Assembly (NCBI RefSeq): GCF_900104025.1 | Contig: NZ_FNIQ01000010.1 | Span: 1-64,000, forward strand | Origin: Geodermatophilus sp. DSM 45219 | Lineage (GTDB): Bacteria > Actinomycetota > Actinomycetes > Mycobacteriales > Geodermatophilaceae | Length of the DNA stretch: 64,000 nucleotides | Direction of reading: 5' to 3' | Part shown: positions 51,154 to 60,008 of the stretch, in pieces | Numbering within the stretch: position 1 is the first letter of the stretch | How the letters are laid out: each line of letters starts with the position of its first letter | Position numbers and translations under genes: made by a program | The notes under the pieces: model-generated | What the model was told of the DNA's origin: nothing | The model's database searches: none | What the model saw: only the letters and a program-made list of their open reading frames with translations

Positions 51154-51624
51154 GTGCCGCACCTGCAGACCACGCTCGTCCGCGCTCCCGACCAGGTCGT
51201 CGTCCGGCTGACCGGCGACGTCGACGCCTCGACCGCCCCGCAGCTCACCCGTGCCCTGCAGGAGTCGGCCGTGACGGGGGTCGGCGCGGTCGTCGTCGAC
51301 GTCGCCGCTGCCCGCTTCGGTGACAGCTGGGGCCTGCGGGAGCTCGCGCTGTTCACCGACGCGCTGGCGCCGGCGGGTCGCAGCTGCCGGATCGTGGGTG
51401 CTCGCGCGGACACGCGGCGGCTGGTCCGCTCGGCCGGGCTCGCCGAGCGGCTGGAGCTCGACGGCCCGGTCGACGCCGACGTCGCCGTCCCCCTGCCCAC
51501 GCCCCGCGTGCCCGCCCCGGTGCGCCGCCCGGGGCTGCCGTACCAGGTACGGCCCGCGCGGCGCAGCGAGGAGCGGCCGGTCCGGCGCCGGCTGCGGCCC
51601 GGCACCCAGCGCCGCTGGCGCTAG
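51154..51624 (+). CDS. STAS-domain protein (anti-sigma factor antagonist-like)
   Basis: 156 residues. The N-terminal 100 residues are a STAS fold: VVVRLTGDVDASTAPQLTRALQESAVTGVGAVVVDVAAARFGDSWGLRELALF. In the usual phosphorylatable motif DSSG/LRxL the equivalent here is GDSWGLREL, so a Ser is present. The rest is an Arg/Pro-rich tail (RRPGLPYQVRPARRSEERPVRRRLR). Anti-anti-sigma proteins counter anti-sigma kinases; a partner is not seen nearby. Confidence 0.8.
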   Translation: MPHLQTTLVRAPDQVVVRLTGDVDASTAPQLTRALQESAVTGVGAVVVDVAAARFGDSWGLRELALFTDALAPAGRSCRIVGARADTRRLVRSAGLAERLELDGPVDADVAVPLPTPRVPAPVRRPGLPYQVRPARRSEERPVRRRLRPGTQRRWR

Positions 51625-51628
51625 GACG

Positions 51629-51673
51629 AGGACCCCGTCCTCCCACCCTTCGCCAGCTCAGGGCGGGACCCGG
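51629..51673 (-). repeat. Dispersed intergenic repeat, copy C (inverted)
   Basis: Read on the minus strand it starts GGGTCCCGCCCTGAGCTGGC and ends GACGGGGTCCTC, agreeing with copy A at both ends and differing mainly in the centre. It lies 28 bp past the stop of the minus-strand aldo/keto reductase and 5 bp past the STAS gene. Confidence 0.6.
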
Positions 51674-51700
51674 GACGGGGCCGCTCCGGCGGATCCTCCG

Positions 51701-52555
51701 TCATGCGAGCGCGTCCAGGCGGGCCATGTCCTCGTCGGAGAGACGCAGTTGGGCCGCACCCAGGTTCTCGGTCAGGTGGTCGACGGACTTGGTGCCCGGG
51801 ATCGGCAGCACGACCGGCGACGTGTGCAGCAGCCAGGCCAGCGCCACCTGGGACGGCGTGGCGTCCAGCTCCCGGGCGATGTCGGCGACCGGGCTGTCCG
51901 GCGCGGCCAGGTCGCCGGTGGCGATCGGGAACCACGGGATGAAGCCGATGCCGTGCGCGGTCGCGTAGTCCAGGACCTCCTGCGACTGCCGGTTGGTCAG
52001 GTTGTACAGGTTCTGCACGCTGACGATCTCGACGACCTCGCGGGCCTGCTCGAGCTCGGCCACCGAGACCTCGGAGACACCGATGTGGCGGACCTTGCCC
52101 TCGTCCTGCAGCTCCTTGAACGCACCCAGCTGGTCGGCCAGGGGCACCTCGGCGTCGATGCGGTGCAGCTGGATGAGGTCGATGCGCTCCTGCCTCAGGG
52201 TGCGCAGCGAGAGCTCGACCTGCTGCTTGAGGTAGGCGGGGCGGCCGACCGGCGTCCAGATGCCCGGGCCCTGCCGGGTCAGGCCGGCCTTGGTCGCGAT
52301 GACCAGGCCCTCCGGGTAGGGGTGCAGCGCCTCGGCGATGATCCGCTCGCTGACCACCGGGCCGTAGGAGTCGGCGGTGTCGATGAAGTCCACGCCCTGC
52401 TCGACGGCGGCGCGGACGACGGCGCGGGCCTTGTCCGGGTCGGCCGGCTCGCCCCACACGCCGGGGCCGGGCAGCTGCATGGCGCCGTAGCCGAGGCGGT
52501 GGACGGGCAGGTCCCCGCCGATGGAGAAGGTGTCGGTGGGCGCGACCGTGGTCAT
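51701..52555 (-). CDS. Aldo/keto reductase
   Basis: 284 residues. Catalytic tetrad region: [10 protein letters not shown] (Asp, Tyr), IATKAGL (Lys) and LIQLHRID (His); the nucleotide site near the C terminus is [18 protein letters not shown]. It reduces aldehydes/ketones with NADPH. It is a family of broad substrate range and no partner indicates a specific use. It is divergent from the histidine phosphatase gene. Confidence 0.92.
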   Translation of the reverse strand: MTTVAPTDTFSIGGDLPVHRLGYGAMQLPGPGVWGEPADPDKARAVVRAAVEQGVDFIDTADSYGPVVSERIIAEALHPYPEGLVIATKAGLTRQGPGIWTPVGRPAYLKQQVELSLRTLRQERIDLIQLHRIDAEVPLADQLGAFKELQDEGKVRHIGVSEVSVAELEQAREVVEIVSVQNLYNLTNRQSQEVLDYATAHGIGFIPWFPIATGDLAAPDSPVADIARELDATPSQVALAWLLHTSPVVLPIPGTKSVDHLTENLGAAQLRLSDEDMARLDALA

Positions 52556-52669
52556 GCTGCCTCCAGGGGTCGGCCCGCGGCCTGGTGCCACGGGGTCTCT
52601 GGGTGGGGCAGCCCGCGCAGCGGGGGTTGCTCTTCCGGGATGTGACCGCCGGCACAGCGAGGAGTGGCG

Positions 52670-53251
52670 ATGGGCGAGATCGTCGTGCTGCGGCACGGGC
52701 AGACCGAGTGGAGCCTCAGCGGCCGGCACACCGGCGTCACCGACCTGCCCCTGCTGCCCGAGGGCGAGGAGCAGGCCCGCGGGCTGCGCGGCGCGCTCGC
52801 CGACCGGCCGTTCGCCGCCGTGTGGGTCAGCCCGCGGTTGCGCGCGCGGCGGACCGCGGAGCTGGCCGGGCTCACCCCCACCGCCACCGACGAGGACCTC
52901 GTCGAGCTCGACTACGGCGGCTACGAGGGCCGGACGACGGCGGAGATCAGCGAGGAGCTGGGCCGCACCTGGTCGGTGTGGCTCGACGGCACCGTCCCCG
53001 GGGAGACGCCCGGCGAGACGCTGGGGGACGTCGGCACGCGGGTGGACCGGGTGCTCGACCGCGCGCGCCCGCTGCTCGGGGACGGCGACGTGCTGCTGGT
53101 CGCGCACGGGCACGTGCTGCGCATCCTCACCGCGCGCTGGCTCCGCCTGGAACCCGCAGCCGGGGCGCTGTTCGCGCTGCCCGCGGGCTCCTACGGCGTC
53201 CTGGGGCACGAGCACGCCCGGCCGGCGCTCACCGGCTGGGGCCTGCGCTGA
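52670..53251 (+). CDS. Histidine phosphatase (phosphoglycerate mutase-like) family protein
   Basis: 193 residues from ATG 52670 (GAGGAG upstream; a GTG two codons earlier is possible). The phosphohistidine motif is [18 protein letters not shown] (about residues 5-22), the second catalytic His is in [12 protein letters not shown] (about 141-152), and the Glu is in [12 protein letters not shown]. It acts on a phosphorylated metabolite such as fructose-2,6-bisphosphate-like or phosphosugars; unknown here. The 3' end overlaps the convergent EAL gene by 23 bp. Confidence 0.9.
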   Translation: MGEIVVLRHGQTEWSLSGRHTGVTDLPLLPEGEEQARGLRGALADRPFAAVWVSPRLRARRTAELAGLTPTATDEDLVELDYGGYEGRTTAEISEELGRTWSVWLDGTVPGETPGETLGDVGTRVDRVLDRARPLLGDGDVLLVAHGHVLRILTARWLRLEPAAGALFALPAGSYGVLGHEHARPALTGWGLR

Positions 53252-54314
53252 CCCGGGCGGCCGGCGGCGGGGCGGGCCGCCCGAACAGCCAGCCCTGACC
53301 GAGGTCGGCGCCCAGGCGGGTGACCTCGTCGGCGAGCCGCTCGGTCTCCACGCCCTCGGCCACGACCTGGGCACCGAGGGTGTGCGCGAGCTCGACGACC
53401 GACCGCACCATGGTGCGCGCGCCGTCGTCGGGCAGCGCCTGCACCAGCGCACGGCCGAGCTTGACGACGTCCGGGCGGACCGCGGTCAGCAGCGAGCGGC
53501 TCGACCAGCCGGCCGCGACGTCGTCCAGGGCGACCCGCCAGCCGAGCGAGCGGTGGTGCTCGAGCACGGACAGCAGGTGCCCGCGGTCGCGGACGGCGGA
53601 CAGCTCCCCGACCTCGACGACCAGCCGGGAGGGGGCGATGCCGGCGTCGTGCAGCGCCCGGGCGGTGCTGGCCAGGCTCACCTCGGGCCGGTGCACCGAG
53701 GCGGGGTCGGAGTTGACGAACAGGTCGCCGTCCCCCAGCCAGGGCACCGCTCCGGTGATGGCCGACTCGCGGCCGATCCGGTCCAGCCGGGGCAGCCAGC
53801 CGGCGGACTCGGCGACGAAGAACAGGTCCTCGCCGCCGACCTCGCGGCCGTCGACCATGCCGCGCAGCAGCGCCTCCTGGGCGACGACGGCGCGGTCGGC
53901 CAGCCGGACGATCGGCTGGTACACCGACCACAGCTCGGCCTCGGCCAGCAGGCCGATCTCCGCGGTGATCCCGCGGCGGGCCAGCTCGACGGCCAGCGTC
54001 GGTGCGGTGAGCAGCCGGGCGGCCAGCGCCGTCCACCCCTCCGGCGGGTCGGTCGCCACCCGCAGGTCCTCAGCCTCCGCCGTCGTCAGCTCGCGGGCCA
54101 GCCGGTGGAACAGCCGGTCGACTCCGCGGCCGCCGTCCTCGTCGTCGAGGTCGAGCAGGTCGGGCGCCGCGGACACCGACAGGCCCAGCGCCCGCGCCGT
54201 CCGGGCGACCTCGGCGAGCAGGTGCGCGTCGGGGGTCGCCAGGAGGACACGGGTCGCCCGGGCGGGCAGGTGCCAGTACTCCCGGCGCCGGACTCCTCGG
54301 TCGGTGCTCACCAC
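53229..54314 (-). CDS. EAL-domain protein, probably degenerate
   Basis: 361 residues. The N-terminal 120 residues are an unassigned sensor-like region. EAL domain: [22 protein letters not shown] (EAL present as EALLR), [30 protein letters not shown] (both Asp of DDF kept), [10 protein letters not shown] (the Asp of KxD is Gly) and [21 protein letters not shown]. Most but not all phosphodiesterase residues are retained, so cyclic-di-GMP hydrolysis may be weak and binding or regulatory roles are possible. Confidence 0.85.
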   Translation of the reverse strand: MVSTDRGVRRREYWHLPARATRVLLATPDAHLLAEVARTARALGLSVSAAPDLLDLDDEDGGRGVDRLFHRLARELTTAEAEDLRVATDPPEGWTALAARLLTAPTLAVELARRGITAEIGLLAEAELWSVYQPIVRLADRAVVAQEALLRGMVDGREVGGEDLFFVAESAGWLPRLDRIGRESAITGAVPWLGDGDLFVNSDPASVHRPEVSLASTARALHDAGIAPSRLVVEVGELSAVRDRGHLLSVLEHHRSLGWRVALDDVAAGWSSRSLLTAVRPDVVKLGRALVQALPDDGARTMVRSVVELAHTLGAQVVAEGVETERLADEVTRLGADLGQGWLFGRPAPPPAARVSAGPSR

Positions 54315-54451
54315 TCGACGAGGATGACCGAGGGCCGCAACCGGACCGGACAGGCGCGCGGTCGGCGATGATAGTGCAGAGGCACTAATTACGGCGACGT
54401 TCAGCCCCAGATGTGTCGTCGTCGCTCACTTGACTGTCTAAGGTCAGCGCC

Positions 54452-55075
54452 ATGGTGGTTGTGCAGCAGTCCGAGCCGGTGCGCTCCCCGCGCGGCGGTC
54501 GCCCCCGGGATCCCAGCCGGGACAGCGTCATCCGAGCGGCGATCCTGCGGCTGCTGGCCGAGGTGGGCTACGGCGCACTCACCATGGACGCGGTCGCTGC
54601 GGAGGCAGGCGTCGGCAAGGCGACGATCTACCGGCGCTGGCGCACCAAGCACGACCTCGTGGTCGACACCATCTCCGACATCAACCGGGTGATCGCGGTG
54701 CCGCCCGACACCGGGTCGGTCGAGGGCGACATCCGGGCCGTCATGGACCTCGTCGTCACGACCGTGCAGAGCCCGGCGGGCGCGGCGGTCCGCTCGCTGC
54801 TGCCGGCGATGCAGTACCAGCCGGCGCTGGTCGAGGCCTTCCGCACCGGGCCGCTGGCCATGTGGCGCAGCGCCTTCGCCGAGGTGTGGGCGCGGGCCGA
54901 GGCGCGCGGGGAGGTCGGGCCCGGCCTGGACCGCTCGGTGACCGCGGAGACCGTCAGCGCGCTGATCGTCCAGCGCTGGCTGCTGACCGGCGAGCCCCTG
55001 GACGAGGCCTACGTCGACGCGGTCTTCGCGTCCGTCGTCCTGCCCCTGCTGGACCGCGCCCGGCCGACCGCCTGA
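54452..55075 (+). CDS. TetR family regulator
   Basis: 207 residues. HTH: DSVIRAAILRLLAEVGYGALTMDAVAAEAGVGKATIYRRWRTKHDLVVDTISDI (about residues 24-77), with the common TetR_C_16-like ligand domain after it. It is alone: upstream is an EAL gene in the opposite direction, downstream the DUF427 gene in the opposite direction. The 137-bp gap upstream is AT-richer (CACTAATTACGG, TTGACTGTCTAAGGT) and likely holds its promoter. Targets unknown. Confidence 0.88.
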   Translation: MVVVQQSEPVRSPRGGRPRDPSRDSVIRAAILRLLAEVGYGALTMDAVAAEAGVGKATIYRRWRTKHDLVVDTISDINRVIAVPPDTGSVEGDIRAVMDLVVTTVQSPAGAAVRSLLPAMQYQPALVEAFRTGPLAMWRSAFAEVWARAEARGEVGPGLDRSVTAETVSALIVQRWLLTGEPLDEAYVDAVFASVVLPLLDRARPTA

Positions 55076-55076
55076 C

Positions 55077-55574
55077 TCACCAGCCGAGCGTGCCCGGCTC
55101 GCCCTTGAACGGACCGACGACCTCGTCGGTGATCCAGCCGCCGTAGAAGCCGCCGGCCTGGGCCCGGACGACCTCGCCGTCGACGAGCGCGCGGTCGACC
55201 CGGCTCGGGTAGAAGGCGACGGCGCCGCGCAGGTGGGCGTAGCGGTCGACGGGGGCCTCGTACGACCAGCCCACGGCCGGGAACCGCTGACCGTCCACGA
55301 CGGCGTCCCAGTAGGTCGCCGCACCCTTCCACTCGCACCACGAGCTGCCCGACGCGCGCTCCAGGACGCCGTCGGCGACGTCCTCGCGCGGGACGTAGTA
55401 GACCGGCGGGTGGCTGGTCTCGCAGACGCGGACCGCCCGGCCGGTGCTGGCGACCACCCGGCCGCCGAGCTCGACGACGACCCGCCGCCCCGTCACCTCC
55501 GCCGAGGGCGGCCGGGGGTAGTCCCAGACCGACTCCTGGCCGGGACCGACGGGGTCGGGGCGGGGGTGTGCCAC
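55077..55574 (-). CDS. DUF427 family protein
   Basis: 165 residues. The domain has ESVWDYPRPPSAEVTGRRVVVELGGRVVASTGRAVRVCETSHPPVYYVPREDV, GSSWCEWKGAATYWDAVVDG and VGWSYEAP, exactly the DUF427 layout (a beta-tent fold; function unknown). It converges on tetR with a 1-bp gap and runs with the DUF3618 gene. Confidence 0.9.
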   Translation of the reverse strand: MAHPRPDPVGPGQESVWDYPRPPSAEVTGRRVVVELGGRVVASTGRAVRVCETSHPPVYYVPREDVADGVLERASGSSWCEWKGAATYWDAVVDGQRFPAVGWSYEAPVDRYAHLRGAVAFYPSRVDRALVDGEVVRAQAGGFYGGWITDEVVGPFKGEPGTLGW

Positions 55575-55575
55575 G

Positions 55576-55806
55576 TCAGTCGTTGCGGTGCCGGACCTTC
55601 TGGACCAGCACGAGGGTCATCAGCAGGCCGACCGCGCCGACCGCGGCCATGCCCGCCGGCGTCTGCAGGAACTGCTGGACGGCGGCCTGGCCCTTCGACT
55701 TCAGTCGCTGTGGGCTGCTCCGGTAGACCAGCTGGTCCAGGGTCGCCGCGAGGGACTCACGGGCGGCGTCGATCTCCAGCTGGATCTGTCGAGGGTCGCG
55801 AGGCAC
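55576..55806 (-). CDS. DUF3618 family membrane protein
   Basis: 76 residues from GTG 55806. RDPRQIQLEIDAARESLAATLDQLVYRSSPQRLKSKGQAAVQQFL is the conserved DUF3618 helix; a single membrane span follows, AAVGAVGLLMTLVLVQKVRH. An in-frame start further upstream (55977) runs through the tRNA and is not plausible. Function unknown; such proteins are common in actinobacteria. It is 1 bp from the DUF427 start. Confidence 0.85.
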   Translation of the reverse strand: MPRDPRQIQLEIDAARESLAATLDQLVYRSSPQRLKSKGQAAVQQFLQTPAGMAAVGAVGLLMTLVLVQKVRHRND

Positions 55807-55895
55807 GGGCGACAGCCTGCCAGACGGCGCCCAGGGCGGCGCGCCAGTCGACCGGGAGCCACCCGCACGGGGGCGTCCCCATACGCTGGGACCAC

Positions 55896-55976
55896 GCGGG
55901 AGTGGTGTAACGGCAGCCACGCCAGACTTAGGATCTGGTGCCTCCGGGCGTGCGGGTTCGACTCCCGCCTCCCGCA
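55896..55976 (+). tRNA. tRNA-Leu (UAG)
   Basis: Acceptor GCGGGAG pairs with CTCCCGC. Anticodon stem CCAGA/TCTGG encloses the loop CTTAGGA with anticodon TAG, which reads CUA-type leucine codons. The T arm is GCGGG TTCGACT CCCGC, and a long variable arm (TGCCTCCGGGCGT) confirms class II. The 3' CCA is not encoded. Confidence 0.95.
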
Positions 55977-55995
55977 CACGTGGGTCTCCCCCGGT

Positions 55996-56020
55996 GGCGA
56001 GCCCGAACGGCTCGCCGGGG
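55996..56020 (+). terminator. Hairpin downstream of tRNA-Leu
   Basis: GGCGAGCC (55996-56003), CGAAC, GGCTCGCC (56009-56016), flanked by CCCCGG/GGGG, 20 bp after the tRNA. Confidence 0.65.
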
Positions 56021-56087
56021 CGCCGTGCACACCGCTGCGGTCCAACGCTTCGGGCCGACGAGGGCGCTCGCCCCGCGGGAAGGGGGC

Positions 56088-56121
56088 GGCCCCGCTGCCC
56101 TCGGTTTCGAGCAGCGGGGCC
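56088..56121. terminator. Hairpin in the tRNA-ANTAR gap
   Basis: GGCCCCGCTGC (56088-56098) and GCAGCGGGGCC (56111-56121), a perfect 11-bp stem with a 12-nt loop. It lies 70 bp past the stop of the minus-strand GAF-ANTAR gene and could terminate that transcript. Confidence 0.55.
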
Positions 56122-56190
56122 TGGCCGCAGCGATCCCCCGGGAGATCACCGCGGCTGCTCATCGGGCGCCGGTCACCACGTCAGTGCGGG

Positions 56191-56919
56191 TCAGCGCTTC
56201 GGCGCTCGGAGCTCGCCGGTGTGGACCAGGTGGTCGGCGACGTCGCGGACCTTGGTGTTCGTGGTCATGGACGCGTGCGCCAGCAGCTGGAACGCCTGGT
56301 CAGCAGTGATCTTGTGGCGCTCCATGAGGATGCCCTTGGCCTGGTCGATCACGGCGCGGGAGTCCAGGGCGGCCTGCAGGTTCCCGACCATCTTCTGGGC
56401 GCCCTCGTACTCCTGCATGTTGCCGATCGCCACGGCGGCGTACGGCGCGAAGCCCGTCGCGGTGGAGCGGCTCTCGTCGTCGAAGGCGCGCGCCTCGCGG
56501 GCGTAGATGTTGAGCGCCCCGGTGGTGCCGTCGTCGATGACCAGCGGCACCGACAGCGAACTGAGGTTGCCTCTCCCGGCGGCTCGACGCGCGTAGTCCG
56601 CCCACCGGTCCTCGATCCTGGTGTCCAGGATCTCGGTCAGCTCGCCGCTCGCGGCCGCGTGCAGGCACGGCCCCTGCCCTTGGCCGTACTGGACCTCGTC
56701 GAGGTCTGTCGCGAGCTGCCCGGTCGAGACGACGGTGACCGATCGTCGCGAGGTCATGATCAAGATGGACGCCTCCGGGTTCCCGGGCATCACCGACTTG
56801 GCCGTGTCGGCCACCGCCTGCAGCAACGACTGCATCGACATCTCGCGCAGCGTCAGGCGGCCCAGGCGCTCCAGCGCCTCTCCAGCTCCACCAGCGGACG
56901 ACTGGTCGTCACTCGACAT
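56191..56919 (-). CDS. GAF-ANTAR domain RNA-binding regulator
   Basis: 242 residues. A GAF domain (about 25-170) includes VQYGQGQGPCLHAAASGE, SLSVPLVIDDGTTGALNIYA and TGFAPYAAVAIGN. The ANTAR domain (about 180-235) reads NLQAALDSRAVIDQAKGILMERHKITADQAFQLLAHASMTTNTKVRDVADHLVHTGEL, the AxGxxM type that binds paired stem-loops in mRNA leaders and acts as an anti-terminator. It may sense redox or small ligands through GAF. Targets unknown. Confidence 0.9.
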   Translation of the reverse strand: MSSDDQSSAGGAGEALERLGRLTLREMSMQSLLQAVADTAKSVMPGNPEASILIMTSRRSVTVVSTGQLATDLDEVQYGQGQGPCLHAAASGELTEILDTRIEDRWADYARRAAGRGNLSSLSVPLVIDDGTTGALNIYAREARAFDDESRSTATGFAPYAAVAIGNMQEYEGAQKMVGNLQAALDSRAVIDQAKGILMERHKITADQAFQLLAHASMTTNTKVRDVADHLVHTGELRAPKR

Positions 56920-57219
56920 GGGCGCACACTCCGGTCGGTAGTCGAACCGGGGCTCCCACCTCGGCGGCGTGGCCTCACGCTGGGGCCTCCGCGCTGCCCG
57001 CGCCGTCTCACCGGCGCGGCGTGGACGCGGCTTCTGCGCGTCTCGGTCGGACCCTACGCCTCGTGCGGCCGGACTGCTCCCTGTTCCGGCCCCTAGGCAG
57101 CGCGGGCCCCGGCCCAGGCGGATCCACCGACCTGGCCCGGGGGACGAGGGCCGCCACGGTCGGGCCGGCGGCTTCGGGACCGTCCTCCCTCTGTGACCCG
57201 GTCGGGTGCCCCGGCCGGG
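56920..57219. other. Intergenic region, nothing recognised
   Basis: About 300 bp between the ANTAR gene and the DUF6929-like gene, which are both on the minus strand. It probably holds the ANTAR promoter and the 3' end of the upstream gene; I see no clear hairpin, operator or gene in it. Confidence 0.5.
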
Positions 57220-58149
57220 TCAGCCGAGCCCGACGCGCAGCTCCAGGGCGGTCGATGGGCGCGTGGGGTCGTCGTCGTCCACCACGGCCAGCAGGTGCAC
57301 CTCGCCGTCCCGCGCCGCGCGCAGCGCCAGCCCCTCCACCTTGGGCACGTGCGCATCGACCTCGGGGACGGCGGCGACGTCGAGCACCGTGTCGCCGTCG
57401 AGGAGCACCAGCGCGGCGGCCACCACGGGACCGTCGTCCACGGCGTTGGGCGTGTCCTCCGCGGCGGCGCTCACCAGCAGCCGGCCGTCGGGCAGCGCGA
57501 TCGCGTCGGTGACCGCGAGCCCCACGCCCGCCACCTCACCGAGGTCGTAGACCCGCGGCTGCTCGACCGGCACCGCCCCGGCGGACCCGCGGCCCCCGCG
57601 GCCGAGGACGGCGTCGACCAGCCCGGCCAGGGGGACGTCGACGCTGCCCGGGCGGACGCCGGCGGCCAGGTTGCCGCGGTTGAACCACCGCACGGTGCCG
57701 CCGTGCCGGCTGGCGCCCTCGAGGTTGAGCTGGCCCTCCGGGACGCCGAGCCGCTCGGCCACGAGCCCGTACAGCGGGGCCAGCTCGCCGGCCTGGACGA
57801 CGGGGTGGCCGTCGACCAGCCGCACCAGCACGCCACGCGTACGCCGGTCCGTCGACCCCGAGCCGAGCAGCAGGACGGCCGGCTCGCCGTCCACCTCGGC
57901 CGGGCAGGCCACCTCGAGGTCGGGCTTGAGGCGCTTGGTCCCGGCCGCCTCGCTGAACCGGTCCAGACCCTCGACCGGGGGCAAGACGCGCACGGGGGTC
58001 ACCGAGCCGTCCCGGAGCCAGGCGGCGGACGTCGCGTCGTCCTGCGCGACGAGCCAGCCCTCGCCCAGGGGCGCGATCGCCGAGGCCGCGGTGACCGGGG
58101 TCCCGTCGTCGAACCGGAGCGGACGCACGTCGCCCAGCGAGATCCGCAC
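57220..58149 (-). CDS. DUF6929-like protein (probable beta-propeller)
   Basis: 309 residues. Pattern of short strands: PVTAASAIAPLGEGWLVAQDDATSAAWLRDG, TKRLKPDLEVACPAEVDGEPAVLLLGSGS, GGTVRWFNRGNL and KVEGLALRAARDGEVHLLAVVDDDDP. This matches my recollection of DUF6929 (a SdiA-regulated/esterase-like propeller). No signal peptide. Function unknown. Confidence 0.72.
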   Translation of the reverse strand: MRISLGDVRPLRFDDGTPVTAASAIAPLGEGWLVAQDDATSAAWLRDGSVTPVRVLPPVEGLDRFSEAAGTKRLKPDLEVACPAEVDGEPAVLLLGSGSTDRRTRGVLVRLVDGHPVVQAGELAPLYGLVAERLGVPEGQLNLEGASRHGGTVRWFNRGNLAAGVRPGSVDVPLAGLVDAVLGRGGRGSAGAVPVEQPRVYDLGEVAGVGLAVTDAIALPDGRLLVSAAAEDTPNAVDDGPVVAAALVLLDGDTVLDVAAVPEVDAHVPKVEGLALRAARDGEVHLLAVVDDDDPTRPSTALELRVGLG

Positions 58150-58246
58150 GGACCAACTCTGCCTGCACGCGCGGCGACCCGCGACCGGACTCGTCTTCGC
58201 TGGTCAGCGGCCGGAAACTGTCGTACCCCCGGCCTAGGTTGGGGGC

Positions 58247-59830
58247 ATGTTCTTCGGCGGGGGGTTCGGGGTCGGGCTGACGGTGGCCGACCTGGCGCCG
58301 GCTGCCGTCGGTCCGCCGGTGGTCGGGTCGCCGGTGCTGGCCGAGGTGCTGCCGGTGTACGCCCGCACGGCGGCGGAGAAGGCCGCGGAGCTGGAGCGGG
58401 TGCAGCGGGTCAAGGCCGAGCTGGCCGCCTACGAGGTCGAGTTGGTCGCCGCGTTCGCCGCCGACCGCCCCGACACCCTCGACCGCCAACCCGGCCAGCG
58501 GGGTGCGGCCGCCGGCGCGGGGGACGGCTCGGTGCCCGGCCCCGGTGCGCCCGCCGGGGTGAGTGAGTTCTTCGCCGACGAGCTGGCGCTGGTACTCAAC
58601 TGCTCCCGGACGGCGGCCAGCGTGCTGGCCGAGCACGCCTCCACCCTCACCGGCACGCTGCGCGCCACGCTGGCCGCGCTCGCGCAGGGCCGGCTGGACT
58701 GGTCCCGCGCCCGCACCATCGCCGAGGAACTCGGCGACAAGGTGCGCGGCACCCACCCGCAGGTGCTCGCCGCAGTCGAGGCCGCGGTGCTGCCCGAGGC
58801 GATGTCGCTGTCGGTGCGCCGGCTGCGGGACCGGCTGCGCGCCGAGCTGGCCGCCCGCGACGCCGCCGCGGTCGACCGGGCCCGGGCGCGCGCCCAACGC
58901 GCGGTCGACGTGCGCCGCCGCCCGGCCGCCGACGGGGTCAGCGAGCTGGTCGCCGGGATGACCGACGAGCTCGCCGCCGCCTGCCAGACGGTGATCGACG
59001 ACCTCGCGCGGCGGGCCAAGACCGCCGGTGACGCCCGCCCGATCGGGATGCTGCGCTCCGGCGTGCTGGCCGACCTGATCCTGCGCCCCTGGGCCGCACC
59101 GGACCCGGTGGCCGCGCACCTGGAGGTGCAGGTGCCCCTCGGCGCCCTCACGCCCGACCGGTTCCTGGCCGCCGGCTCGCCCGTGCTCCCGGCCCTTGCG
59201 CGGCCCGGCGCGGTCGCGCAGCCCACCGGGGCGGTGGCCGGGGTGCCGATCACCGCCGCCCACGTCCGCGACCTGCTCGCCCAGCTCGACGCGATCGGCC
59301 TGCAGGCCCCGCCCGGCGGGACGCTGCAGTTCTCGTTCACCGACGACCGCGGCGCGCTGACCGCGGTGGCCACCCTGCGCGAGCTGCGCGCCGCCGCCCG
59401 CCGCGGCTGCCCCACCCACCCCGAAGCCGGCTGCGGCTGCCCGGTCATCGGCCGGCCACCGCCGACCGGCGCCTACCCCCCCACCCCCGCCCAGCAGCGG
59501 TTCCTCCGCACCCGGGACCGCACCTGCCGCCACCCCGGCTGCACCAACAAAGCGGTGTGGGCCGACGCCGACCACGTCATCCCCCACGCCCAGGGCGGCG
59601 CGACCGACTGCGCCAACCTGTGCTGCCTGTGCCGCCGCCACCACCGGCTCAAGACCTTCGCCCCCGGCTGGACCCACACCATCACCCCCGACGGGCTCCT
59701 CACCGTCACCACCCCGAGCGGGGTCACCCGCACCAGCCGGCCACCCGGCCTGCACCTCACCGGCCCCCGCGTGCTCACCCGCCCACCCGACCAGCCACCC
59801 GACCCCACCGACGACCCACCACCCTTCTAG
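58247..59830 (+). CDS. DUF222/HNH endonuclease (13E12 repeat family)
   Basis: 527 residues. The N-terminal DUF222 helical domain (about 30-340) is followed by an HNH nuclease: RFLRTRDRTCRHPGCTNKAVWADADHVIPHAQGGATDCANLCCLCRRHHRLK (about 417-470), with HNH-type His (DADH), Asn and His plus CxxC zinc pairs. The family is multi-copy in actinobacterial genomes and used as a phage attachment target (phiRv1 in Mycobacterium REP13E12). Its biological function is uncertain. It has the usual leader GTCGTACCCCCGGCC, GGTTGGGGG just before the ATG. Confidence 0.92.
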   Translation: MFFGGGFGVGLTVADLAPAAVGPPVVGSPVLAEVLPVYARTAAEKAAELERVQRVKAELAAYEVELVAAFAADRPDTLDRQPGQRGAAAGAGDGSVPGPGAPAGVSEFFADELALVLNCSRTAASVLAEHASTLTGTLRATLAALAQGRLDWSRARTIAEELGDKVRGTHPQVLAAVEAAVLPEAMSLSVRRLRDRLRAELAARDAAAVDRARARAQRAVDVRRRPAADGVSELVAGMTDELAAACQTVIDDLARRAKTAGDARPIGMLRSGVLADLILRPWAAPDPVAAHLEVQVPLGALTPDRFLAAGSPVLPALARPGAVAQPTGAVAGVPITAAHVRDLLAQLDAIGLQAPPGGTLQFSFTDDRGALTAVATLRELRAAARRGCPTHPEAGCGCPVIGRPPPTGAYPPTPAQQRFLRTRDRTCRHPGCTNKAVWADADHVIPHAQGGATDCANLCCLCRRHHRLKTFAPGWTHTITPDGLLTVTTPSGVTRTSRPPGLHLTGPRVLTRPPDQPPDPTDDPPPF

Positions 59831-60008
59831 GGCTCGCGACGCGAGGAGAATCACAGCACCGCGTCGTCGCTGTTCAGCGGCTTGCTGAGCGTGAGCAGGG
59901 CCGGACGCCCGCGACAGGACCCGTAGCCTGGGAGAGCAGGCCTGCCGCGCACCGCTGCCCCGGCCGGGCCGCCCCTTCCCCTGCACGTCATCGACCCCGC
60001 CGGAGCTC

